Shown here in pieces: positions 23,464 through 36,464 of a DNA stretch of 64,000 nt (the first letter of the stretch is position 1; every line of letters starts with the position of its first letter). The notes under the pieces were generated by a model. That model was not told the DNA's origin. It saw nothing but the letters and a program-made list of their open reading frames with translations, and did no database searches. Source of the DNA: Pyronema omphalodes (taxonomy: Eukaryota; Ascomycota; Pezizomycetes; Pezizales; Pyronemataceae); assembly GCA_024516155.1 (NCBI GenBank), contig JAJJXM010000027.1, positions 62,001-126,000 of the forward strand. Direction: 5' to 3'. The position numbers and the translations under genes were made by a program.

Positions 23464-26400
23464 CAAGTGTTGCGAAACATGACATCCACAACGTTGACCG
23501 AGATACTGGAATATTCTATGATTATCTCCAAACGTAAGTATACGAGAGCTGAACATGGTGTGTTTTTACTGTCTTGGTGCCGGATATCTCCAGGGTAGTA
23601 CCTTCACAGTTCTTGGCAGGATTCGAGTACGCTTTGCTTAGTAATAATCGAGTGATTCCACGTGCACCCGCTTTCCAGGCGCTCGCTTACACAATCGCGC
23701 TTCCTAATTCCACAACTTCGTTCTTCATACGCGACTTGCAACATACCCTCTTATCGCGTAAATTAAAGCAAAACCCATCTTTTGTAAACTGTGAGTCCTG
23801 GCCCGTAAATTTCTTAATCTTTGACGCTTTCTTATTGTATCACAGCTTCACCTACCGCGCGCTGCCACCCATTTGCGGCTCAACCATGGGTATTTGATTT
23901 GATTTGATTTGATTTGATTTTCTTGAACGTTCGCAATCTTAAGGTTACGACGTATGCTACAGTCTGAATATATTTCGAGGCTCTAGCTGTTACCTTAGAG
24001 TCTCGCTGGGATCCGCCCCAGAGCTCAATCATGGGTAGACTTTTAGCAAGACAACAAAATCCAACCGGCCAGCTGCACAAAAGTCCCTGGAGAAGAGAAG
24101 AAGGCAGAAATGCGAAGGAGAACAGGAGGTACCAGGAAACTAGGTACCAGAAAATGAAGCATCACAGGCAATGCTGCTAGAGGGCAAACTTCTAGATGGC
24201 GAGCTGGCAGTGCTTTCGGAAGGAACAGCTGAGCTGGCCCAACAGAACACACAACCGGAACAAGCGAATCTAGATCCGCTGATAACCCGGCAGTACCGTT
24301 GAGCGAAGAGGTACCATTGAGCAGAGAGAAGTACCAACCCCCCGCATCTGTTAAGGAGCCTATAGAAGGTTGAGAAAATCCATTGCGGTAGTTGCGTACA
24401 TAGCTATTCCAAGACTCGCAACTACCGGCAAAAGCGGTATTATCACAAGCACAAAGATGAGATTAAGATGAGGTGAGAAGAGAAGAAAAGGCAGTAGCAA
24501 GGAATTCCGGTAGTGTAGAAAGTGAAGACAATATGGGGCAACATCTCAGAAATGTTGAATCCAAAACCTCGGCCACCTTGCTCTCCGGGAACTTCGAATA
24601 CTACGTCTCAGGCCGACGGTGTCGCTGCTCCTCAGGCTGCTGTCAACAATCCACCTATAGCTGGTGGGGCTACTCCTGATTTGATGCCGCCCCCTTGGAC
24701 CGCCGTAAGGACGGTTTCCTAGTGCATGAGATAACAGTAATGGATGCGATGGATCTGTAAGACTGGTCACAATACGTGTTTTTGCAACGCGTAGTAAGAG
24801 GTGGATTATAATATATATCAATGGCTTTACGGAGTATTAGAGAGAGTATACTGAGAAACAGTATAAATCTCACCGTAGGGAAACCCGAGGATGTTATTTG
24901 CATAATAATACTTGATCATGGAATATTATATTAGCTTTATCTCCTTTTTCGTTGGTTTTTGAGGCTTTATACGAGTTTAAAGGTGATTGGAAGTTGGTAC
25001 CCTCATATGTATACAAAATCTTTATGTTTTTCTTTTCTCCCGCTATGCTCTAGCAAAAACCGCATGGATTATAAAATCTCAAAGTAGCTTTGATTAATAC
25101 ATGTTTTTGTTTGATCTTATATTCGTTAGATTGATTCTTTTTCAAGTTTCTGGGAAAGAATAGTGGTCATCGTTGGGTGCTGTGAGTCTGTAGACTGTCA
25201 AACTAGACACCCATAACAAAAACATGATCGTCATGTTGTTCAGCCATTCCATTATTGTTACGATTAATAGAATAATTAAACCCAGCAAAAAACGCTACGG
25301 AAATGAGGATTTAACCAAATGGATCTGTATTTGCATGCAAGAGATGATCGTGAATCGTGATAAGAGAATATCTAAAAACAAACTCCGCACAAAACCCCAT
25401 GAAACCCGATACCAACCACCAATGGTTTCCCCCATTAACCACGCCCAATAGCAGTAAGTTTAAAACTTAAAACTAAAAACTAGAAACTTGAAACTCTATA
25501 CAATCGTAACTAATTGATATATAACTCCTGGCTATGTACAAAGCACCAGGAGTCAAACCATAACTTCCATAATCATCAATAATATCTATACATATAATAC
25601 TTCAGAAACCACAAACCACAAACCAGAAACCAGAAACCAAAAAACCAAGAATCCTAAGTTCCGTAGGTTCTTTGCGCAGTTAGATTGCTGGATTGATTGA
25701 TATATATATGAGATGTAAAATCGATACTTTTTTACTAGTCTGCAATGTTATCTAGAAATGGAAAACAGATAAATCATAACCAAACCCCAACCCCCCCCCC
25801 CCCCCCCTCCCCCCCCCCCCCTCCCCCCCCCACCAAGCCCCCATCTTATTCCCCCCAATTCCAAAAAATACCACAAAACACAACCTCATGATACCTGATG
25901 ATATCAACAAACCTCAAAAATTTCACCGAGTGACGAGCCATGATGACATAACACCTCAACTCAACTCAACTCAACTCAACTCAACTCAACTCAACTCAAC
26001 TCAACTCAACTCAAGCTATAAAATATCATATACTTTTTTCGCAGTATTTCGTTCTTTGTTTTTGTTTGCGCTGTTTTTTCGTTTTTTGTTTTTTGTTTTA
26101 GTTTTTCGTTTTGCGATTTCTGCGATTTTTGCGAGTTTTGTTGTTAGAATCTTGGATTCATGATGTATATTCTTTTATTCAATGCGGAGAAATGGATAGA
26201 TGATTTAATATTATAGCATATCATAGTATGGGGGGTGGGGTGGGGGTGGGGGGGGACAGGAGGCAAAGGAGGCAAAGAAAGAAATAGGGAACAAGGTAGA
26301 ATGATGCAATGATGCAAGAATAGAGGAATTTCTTTAACTGGTATGTTTGGGTATGTGACGGCCTGAGGGCTTGAGGGCTTGAGGGCTTGTTTTGCTATTT

Positions 26401-27463
26401 TGCTATTTTGCTATTTTTTTGTTTCGTGAGAAGGGGTTGGGTTGAGGGTTTATTGATTGGGGTTTAGTTTGTTGGTTGAAGGTTTGGGGTTGGGGGTTGG
26501 GGTTGGGTTGAGAAGTATGAAGGAGGATGAAGGAGAAAGAGGATTGTGGGGATTGTGGTAACGGGAAGGATGATGGGTTAGGTGGAGGAGGGTGAAGAAA
26601 GTAATTGTGATGGGGAGGATAGGATGGGTGATGAGGGGTGATAATGATGAAGGGTGCAGAAGTCAAGAAAAGTGACAAAAGATTGAAAAGCATGTTAAAC
26701 AGTGTTAAACAGTGTTAAAGAGCAACAGTGACAGTGACAGTGACAGTGACGTTATGAAGCATCAAGCATCAAGCATCAAGCATCAAGCATCAAGCACCGA
26801 TATGCATGAACATAAAACATCAATGCAACAATCCACCCCCTGCAAGAAATAATTTCAAAAATAACTTTTTATCCAATTTATCCCATTGCATTCCTCATTC
26901 CCATCTTCTCACCATCCCGTCCAGTCCTCCTCCCATAGCATAGCATAACCTCACCCTTGCAGAAACTCCCAAATTCCAAATTCCAAATCCCAATTCCATA
27001 TTCCCAATTCCACATTTAAAACCAGCCAAGCAAAGAAAAAAAGAGAAAAAAACATCTTATCCCATCCTATCTTCCATCTTCCATCATTCTTCCATTTTCC
27101 TTCCATTTTCCTTCCATCTTACAAAAAAGAAAAATTCTAAAAGGTTTTTGTTTTATTGTTTCCATAAAAAAAAAAAAAAAAAAAAAAAAAACTCCTGGTT
27201 CTATTTAATTTCGCTTCTGTATGTATGTATGTGTATGTGTTTGTTTGTGTGTGTGTGTAATTCCAGTTGTTGACTATTGCTTATTCCTATTTAAGAGGGG
27301 AGAGGGAGGGGGTGGGGTGGGGTTTGTATTGTAACAGTATCTTTGTAGGTTTGTTTCTTCATCTTCTGCCTTTTGAGTTCTCGGTTCAGAAACCCCTCAA
27401 CCCCTTAACCGTCCATATGTACCGCTCATAGCCCTCCTTCATCTACTTCCTAGTTCCTACTAC
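23464..27463. other. Intergenic, low-complexity rich; possible gene remnant near 24.0-24.7 kb
   Basis: Between 24031 and 24722 several short forward ORFs have protein-like composition: a 50-codon ORF from ATG 24031, then LLDGELAVLSEGTAELAQQN in another frame, then SEMLNPKPRPPCSPG from 24522. They cannot be joined confidently and may be a decayed gene. From 25.4 kb on the DNA is simple: C runs at 25794-25832, AACTC repeats at 25957-26012, G-rich 26230-26255, GCATCAA repeats near 26758-26800, and an A run at 27168-27190. Confidence 0.4.
25957..26012. repeat. AACTC pentanucleotide microsatellite
   Basis: About eleven perfect copies of the 5-bp unit. Confidence 0.9.
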
Positions 27464-28718
27464 CTACTTTCGCAAAACACTACACCTCTCCAAAGCCTCC
27501 AACAATTCACCTCTTCCCATCATAGTAAAGCAATTCTTAGCCTCTTCATAAGTCAACCACCTTCTCTTTCGTTTATGCATCTCAGGCCATTTATCTTCTT
27601 CTCTTTCAACATGGAATTCGAAAAAGTAATACAAAGATCTTTGCTGTGATTTTGTTGACGTTCTTGGATCCCGGATTTCTCCTAGGTTACGTGTTACTCG
27701 TCCGGTAATACCGGCTTCTTCCCAGGCTTCACCTAGAGGGGTGTTAGTACTGAGGAGAAGAGTGATAGATGGAATTGAGAACAGGTATGAGTAGGGAAAA
27801 TGAGGAAGTAAATATCTCTGCATAGATAGGAAGGGTTGGAGTCAAGGTAGGGAGAGAGGAAGATGGGAATTGGTAGCGGCGCGCTTGAGACATTCGTAGA
27901 TGGACAATGACCAGTAAGATTTCAAGCTGTCATATGCGAAAGATAGATGTGTGAGTTGTCGCGACGCTTAGATCGCGACAACTAGCAACGTCTCCGGGTA
28001 GAAAGCCCATATCTCGCACGTCTCATCGTTCGCATCGTGTCATTGTCTCGTTTGCTCCAAAAAATACGCGTAAAGTGAAGATAGAATAAAGCTTCCGCAG
28101 GAGTAAAACGAGGTAGACAGGGTAAACCCGGGGGGTTAAACAGGGTAAAACGGGATAAAACTTACGCGCAGCAGCATCCTCGGGACGAGCCTCATCGGTT
28201 TCATAACCTCCCTTTGGAAGTACCCAATGATTTATACGGTTTGTAGATTCGACTACTAAAACCTTTCTGCGATCTGTTGAGACGGCTACTACTCCTGCTA
28301 CTAGACGGGATCCATCGGGTGCGTATCCTATAAAAGAAATAACCGCGTCAGTTGGTTTGATTCTTTAACAATAGCGTACCCAGCGTATGCAAATATAGTT
28401 TCTTTTAACTACTCGGCGCCAACTACTATTCAAGGGCTTCCAGGACAACGCGGCATACACAGGATACGCAAGGTTTACCCCTCAGCAGCCTGAGAATATA
28501 GTAATTCCCACCCACGGGAGAGGCTCTGAAAAAAAACGGATCGGATATGGTAACGTACTCTGCTTCACCCTCCCTACTCGGCTCTGGATGACATATTCAG
28601 TACTTGGACATGCGGCGAACTGCACGGCGGGGAGTGGAAAAAACCGACCTCCATGGATCGAGGTGTTTGGAGCATTGTTTAGTTTGGTTTGTTGTGGGGG
28701 GTTAGGTTAACGGAGTAG
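27464..28718 (-). CDS. Nudix hydrolase, Ddp1/Aps1-type diphosphoinositol polyphosphate phosphohydrolase
   Basis: Predicted to cleave diphosphoinositol polyphosphates and diadenosine polyphosphates. Exons: last 27732-27464, middle 28327-28166, and a first exon ending at 28559. The Nudix box is split by an intron: PKGGYETDEARPEDAAA then REAWEEAGITG. Eight residues rather than the canonical seven separate the Glu from the REAWEEAG core, as in yeast Ddp1, which supports this subfamily. The first exon encodes TEYVIQSRVGRVKQR, joining in frame to YAPDGSRLVAGVV. Its frame is open back to about 28718 but contains no ATG, so the true start is unresolved: an unrecognised first intron, a sequence error or a frameshift are all possible. 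The N-terminal boundary given is only the limit of the open frame. Confidence 0.8.
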
Positions 28719-30715
28719 AGTAGATGAGAAGGTTATGTATAGAGGTGGAACCCTCGGCTGAAAGTGTTGAAGTGGGAGATGAGAGGTTAGAGACGAGGTG
28801 AGTGTGTCGAGATTCGTGTCAAGGGACTGCTAGTAAGGTACGCGATTGTCGTCCTGGAGAATAGTACAGCGTAGGCAGGTACTTGGGTTGTCTTCCGTAA
28901 CCCGTGTCGCGCTCGCTATGACGATAGTGGGGCGGCGGGGGTGGTCTAGATATAAAGGATCTGTTTTTCGGGTTGTTTATCGGTGGGGCGGCGGGGTGGT
29001 CTCTAGATATAAAGGCTCTGTTTCTCGGATTGTTTATCGGTGAGATCGACTCCTTCACTGGGTATTTGCGGGGTGCTGTTGGTGTCGTGTGAGCGACTAC
29101 AAGAGAGGACTAGGAGGACGAGTCATGGTTGTGGGATTGATGATGGCTAGGTGTGTGGTGTGTGGTTGATGGGGGGTTGGTGGGATTGTGGGAATCGGGG
29201 TAGGAGCAGGTAAAAAGAATACCGTAGCGAAAATACGGACGGTAAGTGTTAGGCGGCTGTGGGGATAGACGTTAAACGTTGGGCAGACGGGTTGCGCGCG
29301 GGAGATTTTAAGATTTTTTTTTCTCTTTTCTCTTTTCGATATGACGAATTCGGAGAATTATTTGGGTATTTTGAATATCAAATAGAGATATTCAACTGCG
29401 AATTTGATGCATAATTACGCTGAAAGCTTCAGTAGCGGTGACTATCATTCCTCTTTTTTTCTTCTGGTTGGGTAGCCGCGTGAGAAGGGTCAGTAGGACA
29501 AGCCGATGGAAACGCGAAGGATGATGAACTGAGAAGAGAGAGCAAGCAGAGGCCAGAGGGCAAGACAACAGACGATTTACAATACGATAACCCAAGACAA
29601 AGAACGAACGATTTACAAAGATGATAATCCAAGACAAGATCAGACGATTTACAAGACGACAAGCCTCACGGAAGCTACGGGATTCTCGCTTCAAAGCTTC
29701 GTTGTTGAGGGCAATTGCTTGGTTGATGATTCGTAGATGATCCGTTACATACACGTGCTGATTTCATGGTATCTATTTTTTCCCATTTCCACAGTCATTA
29801 TTCCCTTTTTCCTCATCATTATTTCCTTTTCTAGCAATCATGATTCCGTTTCCATAATATTATTCCCTTTTCTAGCAATCATGATTCCCTTTCCATAATA
29901 TTATTCCCCTTTTCTATACATTCCAATACTTCATCCTCGCATATGTAGGCACAGCCAAAGAAGGTTCGGATCATAAAATGTTGTCTTGGAAGCCGCTTGG
30001 AAGGCTTTTGGCTTCCACCGGCTGATATTCCGACTTTCTAATCCCTCGCGCGTCTCCGTTGGTATGGCGCCATAGGCTATGCAGTCTCTACCTTCTACAT
30101 TTGCCGCCAATGCGCACAATTCTCCTTCGAAGAGCAGCGGAGTAGAAGCAGAAGCAGAAGCAGAAGCAGATGTGCGTTGTCGGGCGGGTTTGCATCTTCT
30201 GTTCGTCCGATGCTTGATATACAGGAACAAGTACCGACGTCTGTGAACTTTATTTTCTGAGTACTGTAGTGTTCAATATTTGATACACGACGTCTGTAGA
30301 TGTATATTTATAAAAAAACTTTAAACTCTACTTTCCGTCTGCCTTTTGCGGACAACTTTACCGTCTACCCTAATCCCTCCAGGATATGCAACCCAGATTT
30401 GCTTTATGCAGTCTGTCAGTTAACGCAGGGAGGTGGTGATCTCCTTCATCAACCTCTAAGCGTGGTCAACCGTCATGTATGTATGTAGCTCCAACCATTC
30501 AGCCTCACCATCTCATCCTCCTCTTTATGGATTACCGAAACCGGAACGAACGTCAATTTTCGAGTATATAAATACAGACCAATCCGATTGCAATCCGCTT
30601 GGACGCTTTGCAAACACGCTTGGCGACGACGGTACGAGAACAGAAGGCACGACGGCACGAAAGTACGAAGGCATCCCGCTGCAGAACGACAACCGGAACA
30701 AGGACGCGATCAGAC
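28719..30715. other. Intergenic with short tandem duplications
   Basis: Contains a 56-bp direct duplication (about 28929-29042, GTGGGGCGGCGGGGTGGTCT...), diverged GACGATTTACAA repeats at 29570-29660, and a 44-bp duplication with TTTTCTAGCAATCATGATTC (about 29828-29908). Short ORFs cross these repeats. No gene seen; the last 200 bp should hold the ATE1 promoter. Confidence 0.5.
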
Positions 30716-33700
30716 ATGGCATCCTCAACAGGATCCGAATCAACCAAAACAGCAGCAGCATCATTGACAAAGGTCTCTTACTATGGTAAGCTTTGCAATT
30801 CACCCAATACGTGAAATCCTGAAAGCCCGAAAAATGCAGCAACCGCAGAAAAAGAGATGCTTCAACCACACCAACCGCTTCATTCGGGTTGATTCAACCT
30901 ACACCAACCGTTTCACCTCGTGCTGATTCGTGCGCAATCTACTCGACAAAGTCCCGTGTTCTCTCAGAAATCTTGCCGCTAGAGAACAAGGGCTGTTTTT
31001 TTTTTTTTTTTTTTTTTTCTTTCGCTTCAACAAACGGAAAACACAAGCTTACACACATACCCGTGCTTACAGGCTCTTTTTCAGATAGATCCTGTGGCTA
31101 CTGCAAGAAAAATGGAGGTTAGTGGACCGACATCCACAGCGGGTATTCTGATATCCCAATGCCCTGATCTGATCTGATGTTGGGAGAGCCCTTCTCGTAA
31201 GATGTCTTACTTGTCAAGTCTCTGAAAGATCATGCTACCCATCTCTCCGCGGCTTTCCCTAGCAGATTTTCGTTGAAGCAGTCATAGTAACACACTTCTA
31301 ACATGTCATAGGCTGCTCCTTCTATCTCAATACGTCTTTTTTGACCGCATCTCATTACCAAAGCCTTGTAGACCGTGGCTGGCGAAGGTGCACCAATCCC
31401 GAATCCCGAATCTTGAATCCTTGTGAGCCCTGTGGCCGGCCGTGTCTCACTTACAGGCACTTTAACTTCACCCGGGAAGCGAAGCGTCACACGTGACTGA
31501 CTCTAACGAAAAATAGAAGCGGACACCTTCTTTACAAACCTCATATGAAACTTACTTGTTGCAAGCATTATACAATTCGGTATGTTGTCTTGATTTATCT
31601 GCTTTATTATGTTTTACTTGGTTTGATTTGCCGCCTTTGTTTGTTTGCAGCGGTGAATTCGCTGGTCATTTTGACTGTGTTTCCCCTTCTGGTCCACGAG
31701 GTGTTAAAACATGGGACGTGGGCATATGTCGGAGTTTCCAGATATCCGTACCCGCCGGATGCGCTGAGTAGCGTGGTCTTCAAGAAATCCATGGGTTTTT
31801 GTCGGACCTTGGGGACCCCCGGGACCCTTGGGCGGATCTTTCAAAGACCAAAAAGATGGCAGACCTTCTAAACAGAGTCTGGCCCTTCGTAGGCTGAAGG
31901 AAGCTTACCTACCTTTGGTATGGGGGCTACCGTGGCTGCAGGCGGTGTACGATGTACCTGTCGCCTGTCCCTAGAGGCCGAGGTGAGAGGTGACTAGGGC
32001 AACTTCTATGGGAAACATGTCTTATGCCATGTTCAACATCTTCATCCCTGCCTATGAATATCGTTGTCTTTTGTCGTTTCCCTATACCCAGAAATACCCT
32101 ATCATTTTTGATACTATGACTATCTCCGCTTTTCACCGTCTTCCCCTGTAACCTTATCTCCTACGGTTATTCGTTATTCTCCGTTTATTTACCATTGGTG
32201 GCAGCATAACCTTGTTTTATGAAGCCATATAGAGCCATGAAGGCATTATTATCACTAATGAGCTTGCCATCTGCTGTCTGTAATCCGTTTTATCCCTTGT
32301 CTTGTTTATAATCTCATCCCAATTCCCGAGAGTCGTTCCCTATTCGTTATTCTCCGCTTTTATTTGCCCCCGAGATTATCCTATCCTACTGCATTGTTGT
32401 TGTCATCATAGTGGGGGATCTTCGTTTATCCCTTGATACCTCCTACTTTACCTCACCTACTCTGCATTGCCATTGGTCATTGTTTGTTGAATCTGGATTC
32501 TTCACCGCGATATCAAAATAGAGCTAACTCAACCTCGTTTATGTACTCGGTAGCCTTCCCACCGCAACCTTTAAACCAACCAGAGACCAACGCCAAACAC
32601 TCCATAAATGGAATCGCTTTATACTTGGCGAGGATTATATTGCTGGTGCTGCTAAAAAGTGGCCTTTGACGAGAGAGTGAGTGTTACGATGCTGCGTTGC
32701 CTATCTTTTTCCCAATCACCAGGGATCTCTTTTGACTTTTGGGATCCCTTTACCCCGGAGCGTTTATTTGAGCTGAGTCGAGTTTGTTTACTCTGTTGGC
32801 AAACGCTTTGCTTTGGCGGATTCTAGGTGGCTTCTGAAAAGGGTCATCAAGGATTCATTGGCCATCTGGCTTCACAAGATACAATTCGTTTCGACTTTCG
32901 TTTGCAAGATAGCTTGAGGGATCCCCTAGTTGCATAGCTTCTCCTGTTGGCTGGCGTCTATCAGATGTGTATGCTTCTGAATGGTTTCCATATCTCCGTT
33001 GAAGTCACAGGGAAGCTACGACGGAGCCTTCTGTAGTGCTTCTCTACAGATTCACTAGCTGAGACCAGCGGTCATGCTACATATCCCTAATTCTGCATCC
33101 ATTTTGATGCGGGTGTAGCGGTCATGCTGCCTGCTTCGTATGGTATACATACCACCGCTACTGTCAGTCTGTCACGTTACAGCGGCTGTAGATCCGCGTG
33201 TTTGATGCACAGCTGACATCTCATGCCTTTTTTTCCACGGGGATCCCATGCTGTTATTACTCCTTCTTCTGCTTCTGCTTCTGCTTCTGTTTCTGATTTA
33301 CTGCTTATTCCTTTATTCTGCTTATTCCTTTATTCTGCTTATTCCTTTATTCTGCTTTTCTCATTAAATTCTGCATATCCCACTGCTGTTGTTTTTTTGC
33401 TTGTGTTGCAGCTACTCCTACATATTCATACCTCCTAAGATCCCCCCCACACCGCTACCTTAGATCTCAAGTCACGCTACTGCCCCTTCATAAAGCGCCT
33501 GTAGATCAGCAGCAGCGGCCCTACTTGTAGATCATTAGAAACCCCCAAGCCGTACAGCCGTGCGAAACATGGAGTGCAGCCGTCTGATTACAGCCCGGTA
33601 TTTTGGACGGAGCGTAATGGTCCGCCCGCTGCGCTGCGGCTGGCTTGGTGATCGATTTCTTGGTGATCCGCACCTCATCTGTCAGATGCTGGTTGGTAGG

Positions 33701-35623
33701 TGTACTGCTTCTTCTCTGGAGTACATGGAGTAGCTACATAATGCGGACCAGAAAAAAGACGGATGCTGCGGTAGTAGCGGTAGCAGGTGCGGATGCGGGA
33801 GTGGTGGGGGGGGGGGGGGGGGGATGTGGGGATGATCAAAGCATTGCTTTTGCCTCATGCTTTTCTATCTTCCTGATCCATATCATCAATTCCTACTTAT
33901 TGCCCATGGTTTATTATTTCTATTTCTATTTCTATTTCTACTATTATTCCACACACATACATAATTCTCTAAGCTAACAAATACCCAATAGGCAAAAGAA
34001 AAAACAACAAACCTTTAACCTTATCGAAACCATTCATGCTGCGGAATATTCTACCCTTGAAGCTGCTGGTAGGATTTCAGAGGATTTGAAACCGAAATAT
34101 AGGTTTGAGGTTACACTTGAACCTGCGGCGTTTACGGAGGAGAAGTATGTGTTTTTGTATTCGAACCCTATCGCACACGCACACGCTCACGCTCACGCTC
34201 ACACTCGCCCACCCCCCCCTCCCCCCTCTTTAACCCCCCGATTGAGAAAGCGAAATAGATAGGGGAAGGGTTGTACCCTACACCCTAAATATGGCACTAG
34301 GAGGATTTCACTGCTACTGCTACTATTTTTGTGGCTTTTGTGCTTCTACTATCTTCCTACTAGCAAGCTTGGCTGGTCACTTTCTTAATCACCTCCTATC
34401 ACTCATCGGTCTTCCCTCATGACCCACCCTCATCACGCTCCACAAACTCCCACTAACGAAACCACCCATAGATACACCCTCTTCTCCCACTACCAAACCG
34501 AAATCCACAAAGAAAAACCCTCCGAAATTTCTCGAGATGGGTTCAAACGCTTCCTCTGTCAATCCCCGATACCGGCAACAACAACCGCCGATGGTAAGAA
34601 GCTGGGAAGTTATCATCAACTTTATAGATTGGATGGGCGGTTGATTGCATTGGGTGTGCTGGATCTTTTGCCGGGTTGTGTTAGTGGCGTTTATTTGATT
34701 TATCATACGGAGTTTGAGGGCTGGAATTTGGGGAAGGTATGTTGTGCTTTTCTTGTGGGTTGTTTAAAAAGGGGGGGGAGGGTAGAGAGAGGGGAAGGGG
34801 GCTGATGATGAGGGTTGATATGTAGGTTTCGGCTTGTACGGAGGCTGCTTTGGCTCATGAGGGGGGTTATGGTTATTATTACCTTGGTAAGAGGAATTTC
34901 TTGCTCTTTATTGCTTATTGCTTATTGCTTGCCTCTTTTTTATCCTTTTCTATTCCTTCATATCATATCATATCATATCATATCATATCATATCATACTC
35001 TATCACTCGAACTTCCAAAATCTCCTCCACATCCCCCTCCCAGCTTCCCCACCCCAATCCTTGGCTTATGCTCCTCCTCCTCAAAAACTTATAGCTGATA
35101 CTAACAACACTCTTCAGGATACTACATCCCAACCTGTCAAAAAATGCGTTACAAAGCAACCTATAGTCCCTCTGAGATTCTGAGGCCAAACGATAACTCC
35201 TGGACCCCGCTTACTCCCCAGCTACAAAAGACTCTTGAGGAGGTAGATGACATGGCTTTGATCACTGGTGGTTCTAATACCTCTTCCAACCCCACCAACT
35301 TCGCCTCATCCTCTCAGGACACCGCCAACCAGAGCAACTCCTCTTCCTCCCTCGGCGCCTACGACGAAGACAACGAAGACGACGAAGATAATTCCCCCTC
35401 CCCAGGCTTCACGCTAAGAACATCAATGCCCGGTCTAATGTCAACTGAGGAACTGGAATCCTTTCAACTAGAGAACCTGAAGATCTCGGTACAGGGAATG
35501 GAGGTGGAGGCTAAGTATTTAAGAGGATTCCAGAAACGGGGGGTTTTGAGGGATTTGTTGATGGAGACGGTGGCTTGTGTAGGTGAGGATGTTGCGGGGG
35601 GGATTGTTTTGGGGCTTGGATAG
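30716..35623 (+). CDS. ATE1: Arginyl-tRNA--protein transferase Ate1
   Basis: Adds arginine to N-terminal Asp/Glu (and oxidised Cys) of proteins, marking them for the Arg/N-degron pathway. I assemble nine exons: 30716-30785, 31085-31117, 31312-31387, 31517-31579, 32554-32676, 33992-34144, 34472-34736, 34826-34886 and 35118-35623. They total 1350 nt, 449 residues, with all phases fitting. Family motifs in order: [111 protein letters not shown], and [26 protein letters not shown]. The CxxC plus CC cysteines, reported to bind a cluster in yeast Ate1, are kept. The C-terminus adds a Ser/Asn- and acid-rich tail. Introns 4 (974 nt) and 5 (1315 nt) are very long for a fungus. The start of exon 3 is the least certain junction. 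Confidence 0.9.
32677..33991 (+). other. Long ATE1 intron 5 with simple repeats
   Basis: 1315-nt intron (donor GTGAGT, acceptor CAATAG). It contains CTTCTG hexamers and CTTATTCCTTTATTCTG repeats (33262-33365), a G run at 33806-33822 and TTTCTA repeats near 33915-33940. The short ORFs inside are not genes. Confidence 0.75.
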
Positions 35624-35950
35624 ACTGGGATGGGCTGGGCTGGGAAAGAGGGGATTGGTGGATGGGTTGTGTTTTGCTTACTGAGGAGGATTATGGAATG
35701 ATATTTTTGTTTGCTTGGTTTGCCTTGGTTTGAGGGGGGAAATGGATTAATGAAAGTATAGGTTGCGTATAGGTTATACAAGCGCACAATCGATGATGTT
35801 GTCAGTGGATATCTGAACCTCCACAGCTCTAGCACATATATCTTACCAGCAGCATCTCCGCATCCACGACTTATTTACTTACGATGATTTCATGCTTTCC
35901 GTTTTTTTTTTGTTTTTTTTTTTTTTTTGATTTCTTGGTGTTTTTTTCTA

Positions 35951-36464
35951 CGGAAATTTTGCAGGATGCCTCCCCCACCCCCCAAAAAGGCGAAATTTGC
36001 AATATACCCCCGTCTATGCAGGATGCCCCTGGCTTAGGTAGTAAACACCCGCCTTCAGCGCCGGGCGCCAAATTTTTCACGCATGTTTTTTTTCCTTACT
36101 TACAGATAAAAATTTTGAATTCACTTCTGTGCCTCTAACTTTGCAAAGCGAATGTCTACAGCCCACTTGTGAATAGCCAGTTTCAACTCGGAAAACGTGG
36201 AAGAATCATCTCCAAGGTGTAGTGCATATCGAGAGATCGGGTCAGAGGCGTTAGGATCGATGTTGGTTGTCTGCGAATTGGTGCGCTCCTTTGTCGTTGT
36301 TGTTGTTGTTGACGATAATATCGAGATGTGGAATCGAAATCTTCACCTTTCACCTGCAAGCGAGGAAAAAAAAATAATAGACGTGAAAAATTTGTAGCCC
36401 GGCGCTGTATTCAATATGAGCGGGTGTTCACTACCTAATCGAGGGGCATCCTGCATAATTTCTG
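35951..36464 (-). mobile_element. Mutator-like MITE, copy 1
   Basis: About 514 bp, non-autonomous, with long terminal inverted repeats starting CGGAAATTWTGCAGGATGCC and ending GGGGCATCCTGCATAATTTCTG. The inner part, read on the minus strand, matches copy 2 (38847-39340) and encodes ERTNSQTTNIDPNASDPISR and KLAIHKWAVDIRFAK, resembling the N-terminal region of Mutator-type transposases; the start codon is lost (ATG to AAG). The left flank (35883-35950) also matches the left flank of copy 2 although the core is inverted. No target duplication found. Confidence 0.75.

Noticed and set aside
31230..31490. Reverse ORF inside the ATE1 region
   Set aside because: It is the antisense of ATE1 exon 3 and the flanking introns; the forward strand encodes the conserved SLVDRGWRR.
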